Made by a program: the position numbers and the translations under genes. 7,159 nt of DNA from Oscillospiraceae bacterium (GTDB lineage Bacteria; Bacillota_A; Clostridia; Oscillospirales; JAAYXM01), in the NCBI GenBank assembly GCA_017408185.1, contig JAFQVE010000448.1, positions 1-7,159 of the forward strand. The letters are read 5' to 3'. This document shows, one piece after another, positions 1 to 6,038 of the stretch (its first letter is position 1; each line of letters begins with the position of its first letter). The notes beneath the pieces are model-generated. The model did no database searches. It was not told the origin of the DNA and was given only the letters and a program-made list of their open reading frames with translations.

Positions 1-963
1 AACGGAATTGAAATCGCAGAACAGATGAGCTCACTTCTTGCTGATGCCCTTTCAATTTCTGCAAAGGATGTTGTCGTCGCGTCCACAGGCGTTATTGGAC
101 AGCCTCTTGATATTGAACCTATAAAGAAAGGCATTCCTGCGCTTGTAAAGGAGCTCTCGGTTTCCGGCGGAGAAAATGCGGCAGAAGGAATAATGACAAC
201 CGATACAATAAAGAAAGAAATCGCAGTCGAGTTTGAAATCGGCGGAGTTACTTGCAAAATCGGAGGTATAGCTAAGGGAAGCGGAATGATTCATCCCAAT
301 ATGGCAACAATGCTTGTGTTTATCACAACTGATGCCGCGATCTCTTCCGAAATGCTTTCAAAAGCACTTTCTTCCGATATTGCAGATACCTTCAATATGG
401 TAAGCATTGACGGTGATACTTCCACAAACGATATGGTAACAGTCCTTGCAAACGGTATGGCAGGAAATCGTGAAATCACATCTGAGGGCGAAGATTTCAG
501 CGCATTTATGAAAGCTCTCAATACCGTTACGGTTCATCTCTGTCGTATGATTGCGGCAGATGGCGAGGGCGCAACGAAGATGCTTGAGTGTAACGTCAGC
601 GGAGCAAAGGATATCGCAACAGCAAAAACAGTTGCAAAGAGTGTTATCTGCTCAAGCCTTCTCAAAGCTGCAATGTTCGGTGCGGATGCAAACTGGGGAA
701 GGGTCCTCTGCGCAATCGGATATAGCGGTGCGGATGTTGATGTAAACCGTGTTGATGTTTCTTTCAAGAGTGCAAAGGGTGAGATCGTCGTTTGCAAAAA
801 CGGCGCAGGCGTAGAATTTTCCGAGGAAAAGGCAAAAGAAATTCTTCTCGAAAAAGAAATTGATATAAACGTATCCGTCGGTGACGGAAAGGGTATAGCA
901 ACAGCTTGGGGCTGTGATCTTACATATGATTATGTAAAGATTAACGGCGATTATCGTACTTGA
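1..963 (+). CDS. argJ: Glutamate N-acetyltransferase / ornithine acetyltransferase ArgJ, 5' end cut by window
   Basis: ArgJ moves the acetyl group from N-acetylornithine to glutamate, giving ornithine and N-acetylglutamate and so closing the acetyl cycle of arginine synthesis in the cytoplasm. The reading frame is open from base 1; the first ATG (25) is internal, and comparison with the usual length of about 400 residues suggests roughly 90 N-terminal residues are missing. The 320 visible codons include STGVIG at codons 28-33 (the oxyanion-hole region), AKGSGMIHPN, and the self-cleavage motif MATML, in which Thr at codon 103 (bases 307-309) is the family nucleophile and the new N-terminus of the beta chain. 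Further hallmarks are KAAMFGADANWGRV and the C-terminal ATAWGCDLTYDYVKINGDYRT-type ending. Ser/Thr and Lys positions of the active site look intact. argB follows after 21 nt, so the two are surely cotranscribed. Whether the enzyme can also use acetyl-CoA (bifunctional) cannot be judged from this part. Confidence 0.96.
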   Translation, partial: NGIEIAEQMSSLLADALSISAKDVVVASTGVIGQPLDIEPIKKGIPALVKELSVSGGENAAEGIMTTDTIKKEIAVEFEIGGVTCKIGGIAKGSGMIHPNMATMLVFITTDAAISSEMLSKALSSDIADTFNMVSIDGDTSTNDMVTVLANGMAGNREITSEGEDFSAFMKALNTVTVHLCRMIAADGEGATKMLECNVSGAKDIATAKTVAKSVICSSLLKAAMFGADANWGRVLCAIGYSGADVDVNRVDVSFKSAKGEIVVCKNGAGVEFSEEKAKEILLEKEIDINVSVGDGKGIATAWGCDLTYDYVKINGDYRT

Positions 964-984
964 TTTTTAAGGAGTGGAATTACG

Positions 985-1848
985 ATGGAATGTATTTTTT
1001 CAAATGCAGAGCGTGCAGAAGTTTTAACACAGGCTCTTCCTTATATTCAGCAGTATAACGGCAAAATCGTTGTGGTAAAATACGGTGGAAACGCAATGAT
1101 AGACGAACAGCTCAAACAGCAGGTTATGGAAGATATCGTTCTTCTGTGGCTTATCGGAGTAAAGGTTGTTCTCGTCCACGGTGGCGGTCCAGAGATCAAT
1201 GACCTTATGAAGAAACTCGGAAAAAAAGCAGAGTTTGTTGACGGTCTCCGTGTTACGGACAAAGAAACCGTAGATATAGTCCAGATGGTTCTTGCAGGTA
1301 AGGTTAATAAAACTCTCGTAAACCTTCTTGAAATGAAGGGAGGCAAGGCTATGGGTATTTCCGGTATGGACGGAATGCTCATTGAAGCAAAAATCCGTGA
1401 TGAACGTCTCGGTTATGTCGGCGATATAACAAACGTCAACATAAAGCCTGTTATGGATCTTCTTGAGAAGAACTATATTCCTGTTATATCAACCCTCGGT
1501 TGCGACAGGGAGGGAAATGCATATAACATCAATGGTGATACTGCGGCGGCTCATATCGCAGGTGCTTTGAGTGCAGAACGTCTTATTATGATGACAGATA
1601 TAGCAGGTATTCTCCGTGATAAGGATGATCCGTCAACCCTTATTGCGGAAATGACAGTTTCCGAAGCCGGGAAGCTTTATGATGAAGGTGTTATCTCCGG
1701 TGGTATGATTCCAAAGGTTGATTGTTGTATCGAAGCTATTCGTGAGGGGGTTAAGAATGTAACCATAATGGATGGCAGAGTTTCACATTCAATCCTTATG
1801 GAGCTTCTTACCGATGAAGGCGCAGGTACAATGGTAACTGCAGGCTAA
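985..1848 (+). CDS. argB: Acetylglutamate kinase (NAGK)
   Basis: This enzyme phosphorylates N-acetylglutamate with ATP, the second step of arginine synthesis and the usual control point when ArgJ recycles acetyl groups. It is an amino-acid-kinase fold protein of 287 residues. Visible motifs are VVVKYGGNAM with Lys32, LVHGGGPEI (64-71) for the nucleotide/phosphate region, GLRVTD with Arg89 for substrate binding, NINGD with Asn181 and Asp185, MTDIAG with Asp205, and GGMIPK with Lys244. The Asn181-Asp185 spacing matches the catalytic pair Asn158-Asp162 of the E. coli enzyme as I recall it. About 27 residues precede the first beta strand; this N-terminal helix is the mark of hexameric, arginine-inhibited NAGKs and is absent from the E. 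coli type. The C-terminal MDGRVSH...ELLTDEGAGTM segment also fits that type, although one presumed arginine-contact His is Thr260 here. The ATG is preceded by AAGGAG at 969-974. Confidence 0.97.
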   Translation: MECIFSNAERAEVLTQALPYIQQYNGKIVVVKYGGNAMIDEQLKQQVMEDIVLLWLIGVKVVLVHGGGPEINDLMKKLGKKAEFVDGLRVTDKETVDIVQMVLAGKVNKTLVNLLEMKGGKAMGISGMDGMLIEAKIRDERLGYVGDITNVNIKPVMDLLEKNYIPVISTLGCDREGNAYNINGDTAAAHIAGALSAERLIMMTDIAGILRDKDDPSTLIAEMTVSEAGKLYDEGVISGGMIPKVDCCIEAIREGVKNVTIMDGRVSHSILMELLTDEGAGTMVTAG

Positions 1849-1871
1849 AAAGAAAGAATTTGGTGATATAA

Positions 1872-3038
1872 ATGAGCAATCTTACAGCTATAGATAAAGC
1901 ATATGTGGCAAATACATATAACAGATTCCCTATAGAAATATCCCACGGAAAAGGTGCTGTCGTATACGATACAGACGGCAAGCGTTATATTGATATGGGA
2001 ACAGGTATCGGCGTCACGGCATTCGGTATAGCCGATGATGAGTGGAAGAATGCAATAGTTTCTCAGCTTTCCAAGGTTCAGCATATGTCAAACCTTTATT
2101 ATACAGAGCCTTGTGCCGAACTTGCAAAGCTTCTCTGTGAGCGTACCGGATTTAAAAAAGTGTTCTTTGGCAATTCCGGTGCCGAGGCAAACGAGTGCGC
2201 AATCAAGACTGCGCGGAAATATGCCGCTGATAAAAAAGGTGAAGATTATTATACAATAATCACTCTTGAAAACAGCTTCCACGGAAGAACAATAACAACT
2301 CTTGCGGCGACGGGTCAGGAACATTACCACGAGCTTTTTAAGCCCCTTACACCGGGATTTGTTCACACCCCTGCAAACGACTTTAAAATGGTGAAAAAGC
2401 TTGCGGAAGAGCACAAAACAGCCGCTATTATGATAGAATGTATTCAGGGCGAGGGCGGTGTCCTTGTTCTTGATGCTGATTTCGTAAAGAAAGTAGCAGA
2501 ATATGCAAAGGAAAAAGACATTCTCCTCATTGTCGATGAGGTTCAGACCGGTAACGGAAGAACCGGTGAGCTTTATGCATATATGAACTATGGCATTATG
2601 CCCGATATTGTCTCAACAGCAAAGGGAATAGGCGGTGGTCTTCCTCTCGGTGCTGTTCTTATGGGTGAAAAGGTTGAGAGCGTTCTCGGCTTTGGCGACC
2701 ACGGCTCCACATTCGGCGGAAACCCTGTGTGCTGTGCCGGTGCGTTGAGCATCCTTAAGAGGATTGACGAGAAGCTTCTTTCCGAGGTGAAAGCAAAGAG
2801 CAAATATATCTTTGATGAGCTTTCTTCCTGCGACGGAGTAGAATCCGTAAGCGGTATGGGCTTTATGATAGGCATTAAGACCCAAAAGCCTGCAGGTGAT
2901 GTTCTCAAAGAGTGTATGGCAAACGGCGTTCTCTGTCTTACTGCAAAGGATAAGGTGAGACTTCTTCCGTCTCTCAATATGCCTATGGAAATAATTGAAG
3001 AAGCTGTTGCAGTCATCAAAAAAGCGTGTGCTGAATAG
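1872..3038 (+). CDS. argD: Acetylornithine aminotransferase (class III, PLP-dependent)
   Basis: ArgD transfers an amino group from glutamate to N-acetylglutamate semialdehyde, producing N-acetylornithine, using pyridoxal phosphate in the cytoplasm. At 388 residues it has the normal family length. It starts with the typical TYNRFPIEISHGKGA segment. It then shows FFGNSGAEANE (98-108), which holds the cofactor phosphate, and SFHGRT (135-140), which stacks on the cofactor ring. VDEVQTGNGRTG follows with Asp222, which pairs with the pyridine nitrogen. The Schiff-base lysine is Lys251 in STAKGIGGGLPLGA, followed by HGSTFGGNPVCCA. All expected catalytic residues are present. The start is supported by GGTGAT at 1862-1867, an off-centre match to the 16S tail that leaves only 4 nt to the ATG. 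The gene lies 23 nt after argB and 18 nt before argF. Other class III aminotransferases (for example ornithine or succinylornithine enzymes) share these motifs; the operon decides for ArgD. Confidence 0.96.
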   Translation: MSNLTAIDKAYVANTYNRFPIEISHGKGAVVYDTDGKRYIDMGTGIGVTAFGIADDEWKNAIVSQLSKVQHMSNLYYTEPCAELAKLLCERTGFKKVFFGNSGAEANECAIKTARKYAADKKGEDYYTIITLENSFHGRTITTLAATGQEHYHELFKPLTPGFVHTPANDFKMVKKLAEEHKTAAIMIECIQGEGGVLVLDADFVKKVAEYAKEKDILLIVDEVQTGNGRTGELYAYMNYGIMPDIVSTAKGIGGGLPLGAVLMGEKVESVLGFGDHGSTFGGNPVCCAGALSILKRIDEKLLSEVKAKSKYIFDELSSCDGVESVSGMGFMIGIKTQKPAGDVLKECMANGVLCLTAKDKVRLLPSLNMPMEIIEEAVAVIKKACAE

Positions 3039-3056
3039 TAAAAAGGAGAAAAGGTT

Positions 3057-4040
3057 ATGAATTTAAAAGGTAAAAGCTTCTTAAAGCTTCTTGACTTTAC
3101 ACCTGAGGAAATTGCGGAGCTTATCGAGCTTTCCGATATGTTCAAAAAGAAGAAAAAGAATGGTATTCCTCATAGAATGTGCGAGGGCAAGAATATAGCT
3201 CTTGTTTTTGAAAAAACAAGCACAAGAACCCGTTGTGCCTTTGAGGTGGCAGCAGCTGATCTTGGTATGCATCCCGTATATCTTGATCCGTCGGGTTCAC
3301 AGATAGGTAAGAAAGAGAGCATTGCAGATACTGCAAGAGTTCTCGGCAGAATGTTTGACGGTATTGAATACCGTGGCTTTGGTCAGGAAATAGTTGAAGA
3401 CCTTGCAAAGTATGCAGGAGTTCCCGTATGGAACGGACTCACAAACGAATTCCATCCCACACAGATTCTTGCCGATTTTCTTACAATCCGTGAGCATTGC
3501 GGAGATCTTAAGGGAAAGAAGCTTGTGTATATGGGCGATGCACGTTACAATATGGGAAATTCCCTCATGGTCGGTTGTGCAAAGATGGGAATGCATTTTG
3601 TGGCTTGTGCACCGAAAAAGTATTTCCCCAATGAAGAGCTTGTAAATACCTGCAAGGAAATTGCAAAGGAAACAGGTGCAGTTCTTGAATTTATCGAAGA
3701 TCCCATAGTAGCAACAAAGGGTGCCGATGTAATCTATACCGATGTTTGGGTTTCGATGGGTGAGCCTGCAGAAGTCTGGAAGGAGAGAATTGATGACCTT
3801 CTCCCGTATCAGGTAACAATGAAGCTCATGGATAACGCAGGTGAGAAGTGTCGCTTTATGCATTGCCTCCCCGCTTTCCACGACCTTAATACCACAATCG
3901 GAAAAGAAATTTACGATAAATACGGACTCACCGCAATGGAAGTAACAGACGAAGTCATAGAAAGCGACCGTTCAATTGTTTTCGACGAAGCGGAAAACCG
4001 TATGCACACAATCAAAGCTGTTATGGCGGCAACTCTTTAA
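3057..4040 (+). CDS. argF: Ornithine carbamoyltransferase, ArgI/ArcB-like subtype
   Basis: OTCase joins carbamoyl phosphate and ornithine to give citrulline. The 327-residue protein has the carbamoyl-phosphate loop STRTR at 55-59, Arg106 in EYRGFG, and HPTQ at 133-136. The ornithine-side elements are [10 protein letters not shown] (160-169, with Asn165), DVWVSMGE (229-236, Asp229, Ser233, Met234) and HCLP with Cys270. Arg316 lies in the C-terminal [13 protein letters not shown]. All recognised substrate residues are kept. The motif set is that of E. coli ArgI and catabolic ArcB, not of Bacillus ArgF, which I recall as having HPCQ, GDGNN and NRLHAQKA. Position 164 is Tyr where that subtype normally has Asn. 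The start ATG follows AAGGAG (3043-3048) at 8 nt. Being the last gene before a strong terminator in an argJ-B-D cluster, it most likely works in synthesis; sequence alone cannot exclude a catabolic enzyme. Confidence 0.96.
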   Translation: MNLKGKSFLKLLDFTPEEIAELIELSDMFKKKKKNGIPHRMCEGKNIALVFEKTSTRTRCAFEVAAADLGMHPVYLDPSGSQIGKKESIADTARVLGRMFDGIEYRGFGQEIVEDLAKYAGVPVWNGLTNEFHPTQILADFLTIREHCGDLKGKKLVYMGDARYNMGNSLMVGCAKMGMHFVACAPKKYFPNEELVNTCKEIAKETGAVLEFIEDPIVATKGADVIYTDVWVSMGEPAEVWKERIDDLLPYQVTMKLMDNAGEKCRFMHCLPAFHDLNTTIGKEIYDKYGLTAMEVTDEVIESDRSIVFDEAENRMHTIKAVMAATL

Positions 4041-4050
4041 TTTAATAATT

Positions 4051-4094
4051 AAAAAACATTCGACTTTGAGTTTTCAGAAGTCGAATGTTTTTTT
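4051..4094. terminator. Bidirectional intrinsic terminator between argF and the lysR-type gene
   Basis: A perfect 16-bp inverted repeat (arms 4051-4066 and 4078-4093; core ACATTCGACTT / AAGTCGAATGT) encloses an 11-nt loop. Because the arms begin with six A and end in seven T (4088-4094), both strands carry a U-tract after the stem, so the hairpin can stop the arg operon from the left and the convergent regulator gene from the right. It starts 10 nt after the argF stop and ends just before the regulator's stop codon at 4097-4099. Confidence 0.92.
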
Positions 4095-4096
4095 GT

Positions 4097-4996
4097 TTAT
4101 TTCATAATTTCCGTTGCAAGGGAAATAAATCTCTTTGCGGCGTGGGAAATGTATTTGTTGCGGCGGTATCCTATGGAGAGAATACTGCCTTTTTTTACAT
4201 TCATCGGGCGTGTGATGACGGGACAATTCTCGGATGCTATGAGGATTTTGTGCCTTTTAAAAAACATTTCGGGATAAACGGTTACTCCCATTCCTTTGCA
4301 GGCAAGCTCAAAAAGAGTCTCAATGTTTTCGGTCTCGAGAATAGGTTTTATTTCGCAACTTTCACGACCCATATATTCGTCAAAGGTGTCACGGATGCGA
4401 TTGCCCTTTGTGAGAAGGAGAAAGGGGAGGTTTTTTAATTCCGAAATATCCATTGCTTCGGAAGTCAAATAGGACGCCTTATTCTTTGGTATAACGAAAT
4501 ATAAACGCTCTTCCATAAGCTCAACGGTTTCAATTTCCGGATGAGGCTTTAAGTCCGTGCCTATATACAAATCAATATGACCGTGAAGCAAAAATTCTTC
4601 AAGCACCTGTGAGTTGTTTTCGGAAATGCTGACCTTTATGAAAGGATTCTCTTTGCAGAAACGAGGAAGAATTTCGGGGAAGAATACAGCTCCTCTGGTA
4701 TAGGAAATCCCAAGCCTTAAAGACCCTTGTTCGGAGTAAGTTAAATCTGAAAATTCGTTTTCCATATCATCTTTCAGAGATAAAAACTGCGATGCATAAC
4801 GGTATAACTGTTCTCCTGCGTAAGTGAGTTCAAAGCCTGCTGTGCGATCAAAAAGCTGTACTCCATATTCATTTTCAATTTTCTTGATATGACTGCTGAG
4901 TGACTGCTGGGAAATGTGCTCCTGTTCTGCAACACGTGTTATATTCTTTTCTTCTGCAACACGGACGAAATATCTGAGATTTAAAAAGTTTATCAA
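4097..4996 (-). CDS. LysR-family transcriptional regulator, divergent from yitT-like gene
   Basis: This is a DNA-binding regulator of the LysR type, normally a tetramer that responds to a small molecule. From the chosen start it has 299 residues, the normal family length. A winged helix-turn-helix covers about residues 3-61 (FLNLRYFVRVAE, then the recognition part HISQQSLSSHIKKIE and the wing YGVQLFDR). The periplasmic-binding-protein-like effector domain runs from about 90 (GSLRLGISY) to the end. The reading frame extends to a GTG at 5005, but that codon lies inside the only good Shine-Dalgarno site, GAGGTGA at 5008-5002. The TTG at 4996 lies 5 nt after that site and gives the usual family N-terminus, so I prefer it. 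The promoter at 5044-5016 overlaps a palindrome shared with the neighbouring gene, which suggests self-control. I cannot name the effector or assign an orthologous gene name. Confidence 0.93.
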   Translation of the reverse strand: MINFLNLRYFVRVAEEKNITRVAEQEHISQQSLSSHIKKIENEYGVQLFDRTAGFELTYAGEQLYRYASQFLSLKDDMENEFSDLTYSEQGSLRLGISYTRGAVFFPEILPRFCKENPFIKVSISENNSQVLEEFLLHGHIDLYIGTDLKPHPEIETVELMEERLYFVIPKNKASYLTSEAMDISELKNLPFLLLTKGNRIRDTFDEYMGRESCEIKPILETENIETLFELACKGMGVTVYPEMFFKRHKILIASENCPVITRPMNVKKGSILSIGYRRNKYISHAAKRFISLATEIMK

Positions 4997-5000
4997 AATA

Positions 5001-5008
5001 CTCACCTC
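5001..5008 (-). promoter_or_regulatory. Ribosome binding site that decides the lysR-type gene start
   Basis: On the - strand this reads GAGGTGAG, a strong match to the 16S anti-Shine-Dalgarno. It contains the upstream in-frame GTG (5005-5003), making that codon an unlikely start, and it is spaced 5 nt from the in-frame TTG at 4996-4994. Confidence 0.75.
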
Positions 5009-5015
5009 GCACTTT

Positions 5016-5044
5016 AGTATACCACAACTATTTGATTGTGTCTA
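5016..5044 (-). promoter_or_regulatory. Sigma-70-type promoter of the lysR-type gene
   Basis: On the - strand, TAGACA (5044-5039, five of six consensus bases) is followed by a 17-bp spacer and TATACT (5021-5016, five of six). Transcription would begin near 5010-5008, right at the ribosome binding site, giving a leader of only about 12-14 nt before the TTG start. The -10 element touches the ACCACAA half-site, and the -35 element touches a second TTGTG half-site (5036-5040). Confidence 0.7.
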
Positions 5045-5074
5045 TTACAAAACAAAAAGTGTTTTACTTGTGGT
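5021..5074. promoter_or_regulatory. Candidate LysR-type operator: interrupted palindrome between divergent promoters
   Basis: ACCACAACTA (5021-5030) is mirrored by TACTTGTGGT (5065-5074), with nine of ten positions symmetric and arm centres about 44 bp apart. A further TTGTG (5036-5040) forms a tighter dyad with the CACAA of the left arm (8-nt spacer). The left arm abuts the regulator's -10 box and the right arm overlaps the -35 box and spacer of the yitT-like promoter. Position between a LysR-type gene and its divergent neighbour is the classical place for its binding site. Binding is inferred, not shown. Confidence 0.55.
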
Positions 5075-5091
5075 GAATTGATGAGTATAAT
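5063..5091 (+). promoter_or_regulatory. Sigma-70-type promoter of the yitT-like gene
   Basis: TTTACT (5063-5068, four of six consensus bases) is followed by a 17-bp spacer and a perfect TATAAT (5086-5091). Transcription would start near 5098, leaving a leader of about 21 nt with GAGGTGA (5104-5110) in it. The weak -35 box covered by a palindrome arm suits an activator-controlled promoter. Confidence 0.72.
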
Positions 5092-5103
5092 TAAAAGCGT
5101 TTT

Positions 5104-5110
5104 GAGGTGA
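5104..5110 (+). promoter_or_regulatory. Ribosome binding site that decides the yitT-like start
   Basis: GAGGTGA lies 8 nt before the ATG at 5119. An in-frame GTG at 5107 is part of this same site and so is not a credible start. Confidence 0.8.
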
Positions 5111-5118
5111 TATTACAT

Positions 5119-5976
5119 ATGAAGCAGCATATCAAGGATTTTACTTTAATGACAGCGGGAACATTGGTAACGGCGCTCGGTATTTATTTTTTCAAGATTC
5201 CTAATAATTTTTGCACCGGGGGAGTCAGCGGAATCTCTGTAATATTGGGACATATATCTTCTGCGGTGTCACCGGAGAGTATTATTGCCTTTCTCAATAT
5301 CGCATTTTTGCTTATAGGGATAATGTTTATCGGACGTGATTTTAGTTTTAAAACAACATATTGCAGTATTATGCTTTCAGTCTTTGTCTTTCTTCTTGAG
5401 ATAGTAGTTCCTATCAATAAACCATTGACAAATCAACCTTTGTTGGATTTATTCTTTGCGATTTTTCTGTCAGCTCTCGGCAGTGCACTGCTTTTTAACT
5501 CTGATGCATCTTCCGGAGGCACAGATATTCTGGCAATGATAATCAAGAAGCATTCAAGCTTCAATATTTCTAAAGCGTTGTTCTTTGCCGATGCCGCCAT
5601 AGTTATGTCAACAGCATTTGCTTTTGGAATAGAAACGTGGCTTTTCTCTCTTGTGGGATTTATGGCGAAAATTGTCCTCACAAACTATATATTGGAGGGA
5701 ATTCATCTTTCAAAGTACTGCACGGTGATTACTTCACCTGAATATGAAGAGAGCGTGTGCAAGTTTATAACAGAAAAGCTTCATCGCAGCGCAACTGTAA
5801 ACAACTCTTATGTGGGAGTCTACGGCAAAGAGAAAAAGAGCGTTTTTCTCGTGGCACTCACGGGACGTCAGGCATCGGAACTTAAACGTTATATGAAAAC
5901 CGTTGATACAAAGGCGTTTATTGTTGTGAATAATACCTGTGAGATAAGCGGAAAAGGTTTTAGGGATATGATATAA
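5119..5976 (+). CDS. YitT-family (DUF161/DUF2179) multi-pass membrane protein
   Basis: This is a 285-residue inner-membrane protein of the YitT family, whose transported substrate or role is not known to me. Hydrophobic segments fall at about residues 8-27, 55-72, 80-98, 108-126, 153-170 and 172-190, after which a soluble C-terminal domain (about 200-282, DUF2179 type, ending in AFIVVNNTCEISGKGF) would face the cytoplasm. Two glycine-rich loops resemble each other: FCTGGVSGISVILGH (31-45) and SSGGTDILAMIIKKH (131-145), which fits the two-repeat DUF161 build. There is no cleavable signal peptide; the first segment acts as an anchor. The ATG at 5119 is chosen over the in-frame GTG at 5107 because the latter sits in the ribosome binding site. 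The gene is divergent from a LysR-type regulator that probably controls it, and its stop codon overlaps the A-run of the terminator downstream. Confidence 0.92.
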   Translation: MKQHIKDFTLMTAGTLVTALGIYFFKIPNNFCTGGVSGISVILGHISSAVSPESIIAFLNIAFLLIGIMFIGRDFSFKTTYCSIMLSVFVFLLEIVVPINKPLTNQPLLDLFFAIFLSALGSALLFNSDASSGGTDILAMIIKKHSSFNISKALFFADAAIVMSTAFAFGIETWLFSLVGFMAKIVLTNYILEGIHLSKYCTVITSPEYEESVCKFITEKLHRSATVNNSYVGVYGKEKKSVFLVALTGRQASELKRYMKTVDTKAFIVVNNTCEISGKGFRDMI

Positions 5977-6013
5977 AAAAATCACCGTTTGAGAATTTCT
6001 CAAACGGTGATTT
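5975..6013 (-). terminator. Intrinsic terminator of groEL, between convergent yitT-like gene and groEL
   Basis: Arms 5979-5994 and 5998-6013 form a perfect 16-bp stem (core ATCACCGTTTGAGA / TCTCAAACGGTGAT) with a 3-nt loop. On the - strand the stem is followed by a run of seven T (5981-5975), a textbook terminator for groEL. On the + strand only TTT follows directly, with another T run at 6021-6025, so it should be weaker for the yitT-like gene. The A-run includes the last two bases of the yitT-like stop codon (5974-5976). Confidence 0.88.
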
Positions 6014-6038
6014 GCTATGCTTTTTGAGAGTGGGGGGA

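Noticed and set aside
3073..3092. Perfect tandem 10-bp repeat (AAAGCTTCTT twice) near the argF start, considered as a possible slippage or phase-variation site
   Set aside because: It encodes the conserved K-S-F-L-K-L-L-D start of OTCases, and two short units are too few for frequent slippage. The repeat is best explained by protein constraint plus codon choice.
2588..3145. Open frame of 185 codons on the - strand opposite argD and the argF start
   Set aside because: It spans two real genes and their intergenic gap and reads as a Ser/Pro-rich string with no recognisable domain.
3141..3161. A-rich stretch in argF (five Lys codons in a row) as a possible programmed frameshift
   Set aside because: The lysine-rich segment is common at this place in the family, the frame continues intact, and there is no stop or stimulating structure nearby.
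3297..3881. Open frame of 194 codons on the - strand opposite argF
   Set aside because: It lies wholly inside the well-supported argF gene, has a Cys/His-rich low-quality composition and no family motif I recognise. It is an antisense shadow of the codon bias.
1..4040. Search for an ARG box, T-box or riboswitch in the arg cluster
   Set aside because: The gaps between the genes are only 18-23 nt and are filled by ribosome binding sites. Any operon-level control must lie upstream of the window.
4085..4438. Open frame of 117 codons on the + strand just after the arg terminator
   Set aside because: It begins in the terminator stem and runs antisense through the LysR effector domain; there is no ribosome binding site and no recognisable domain.
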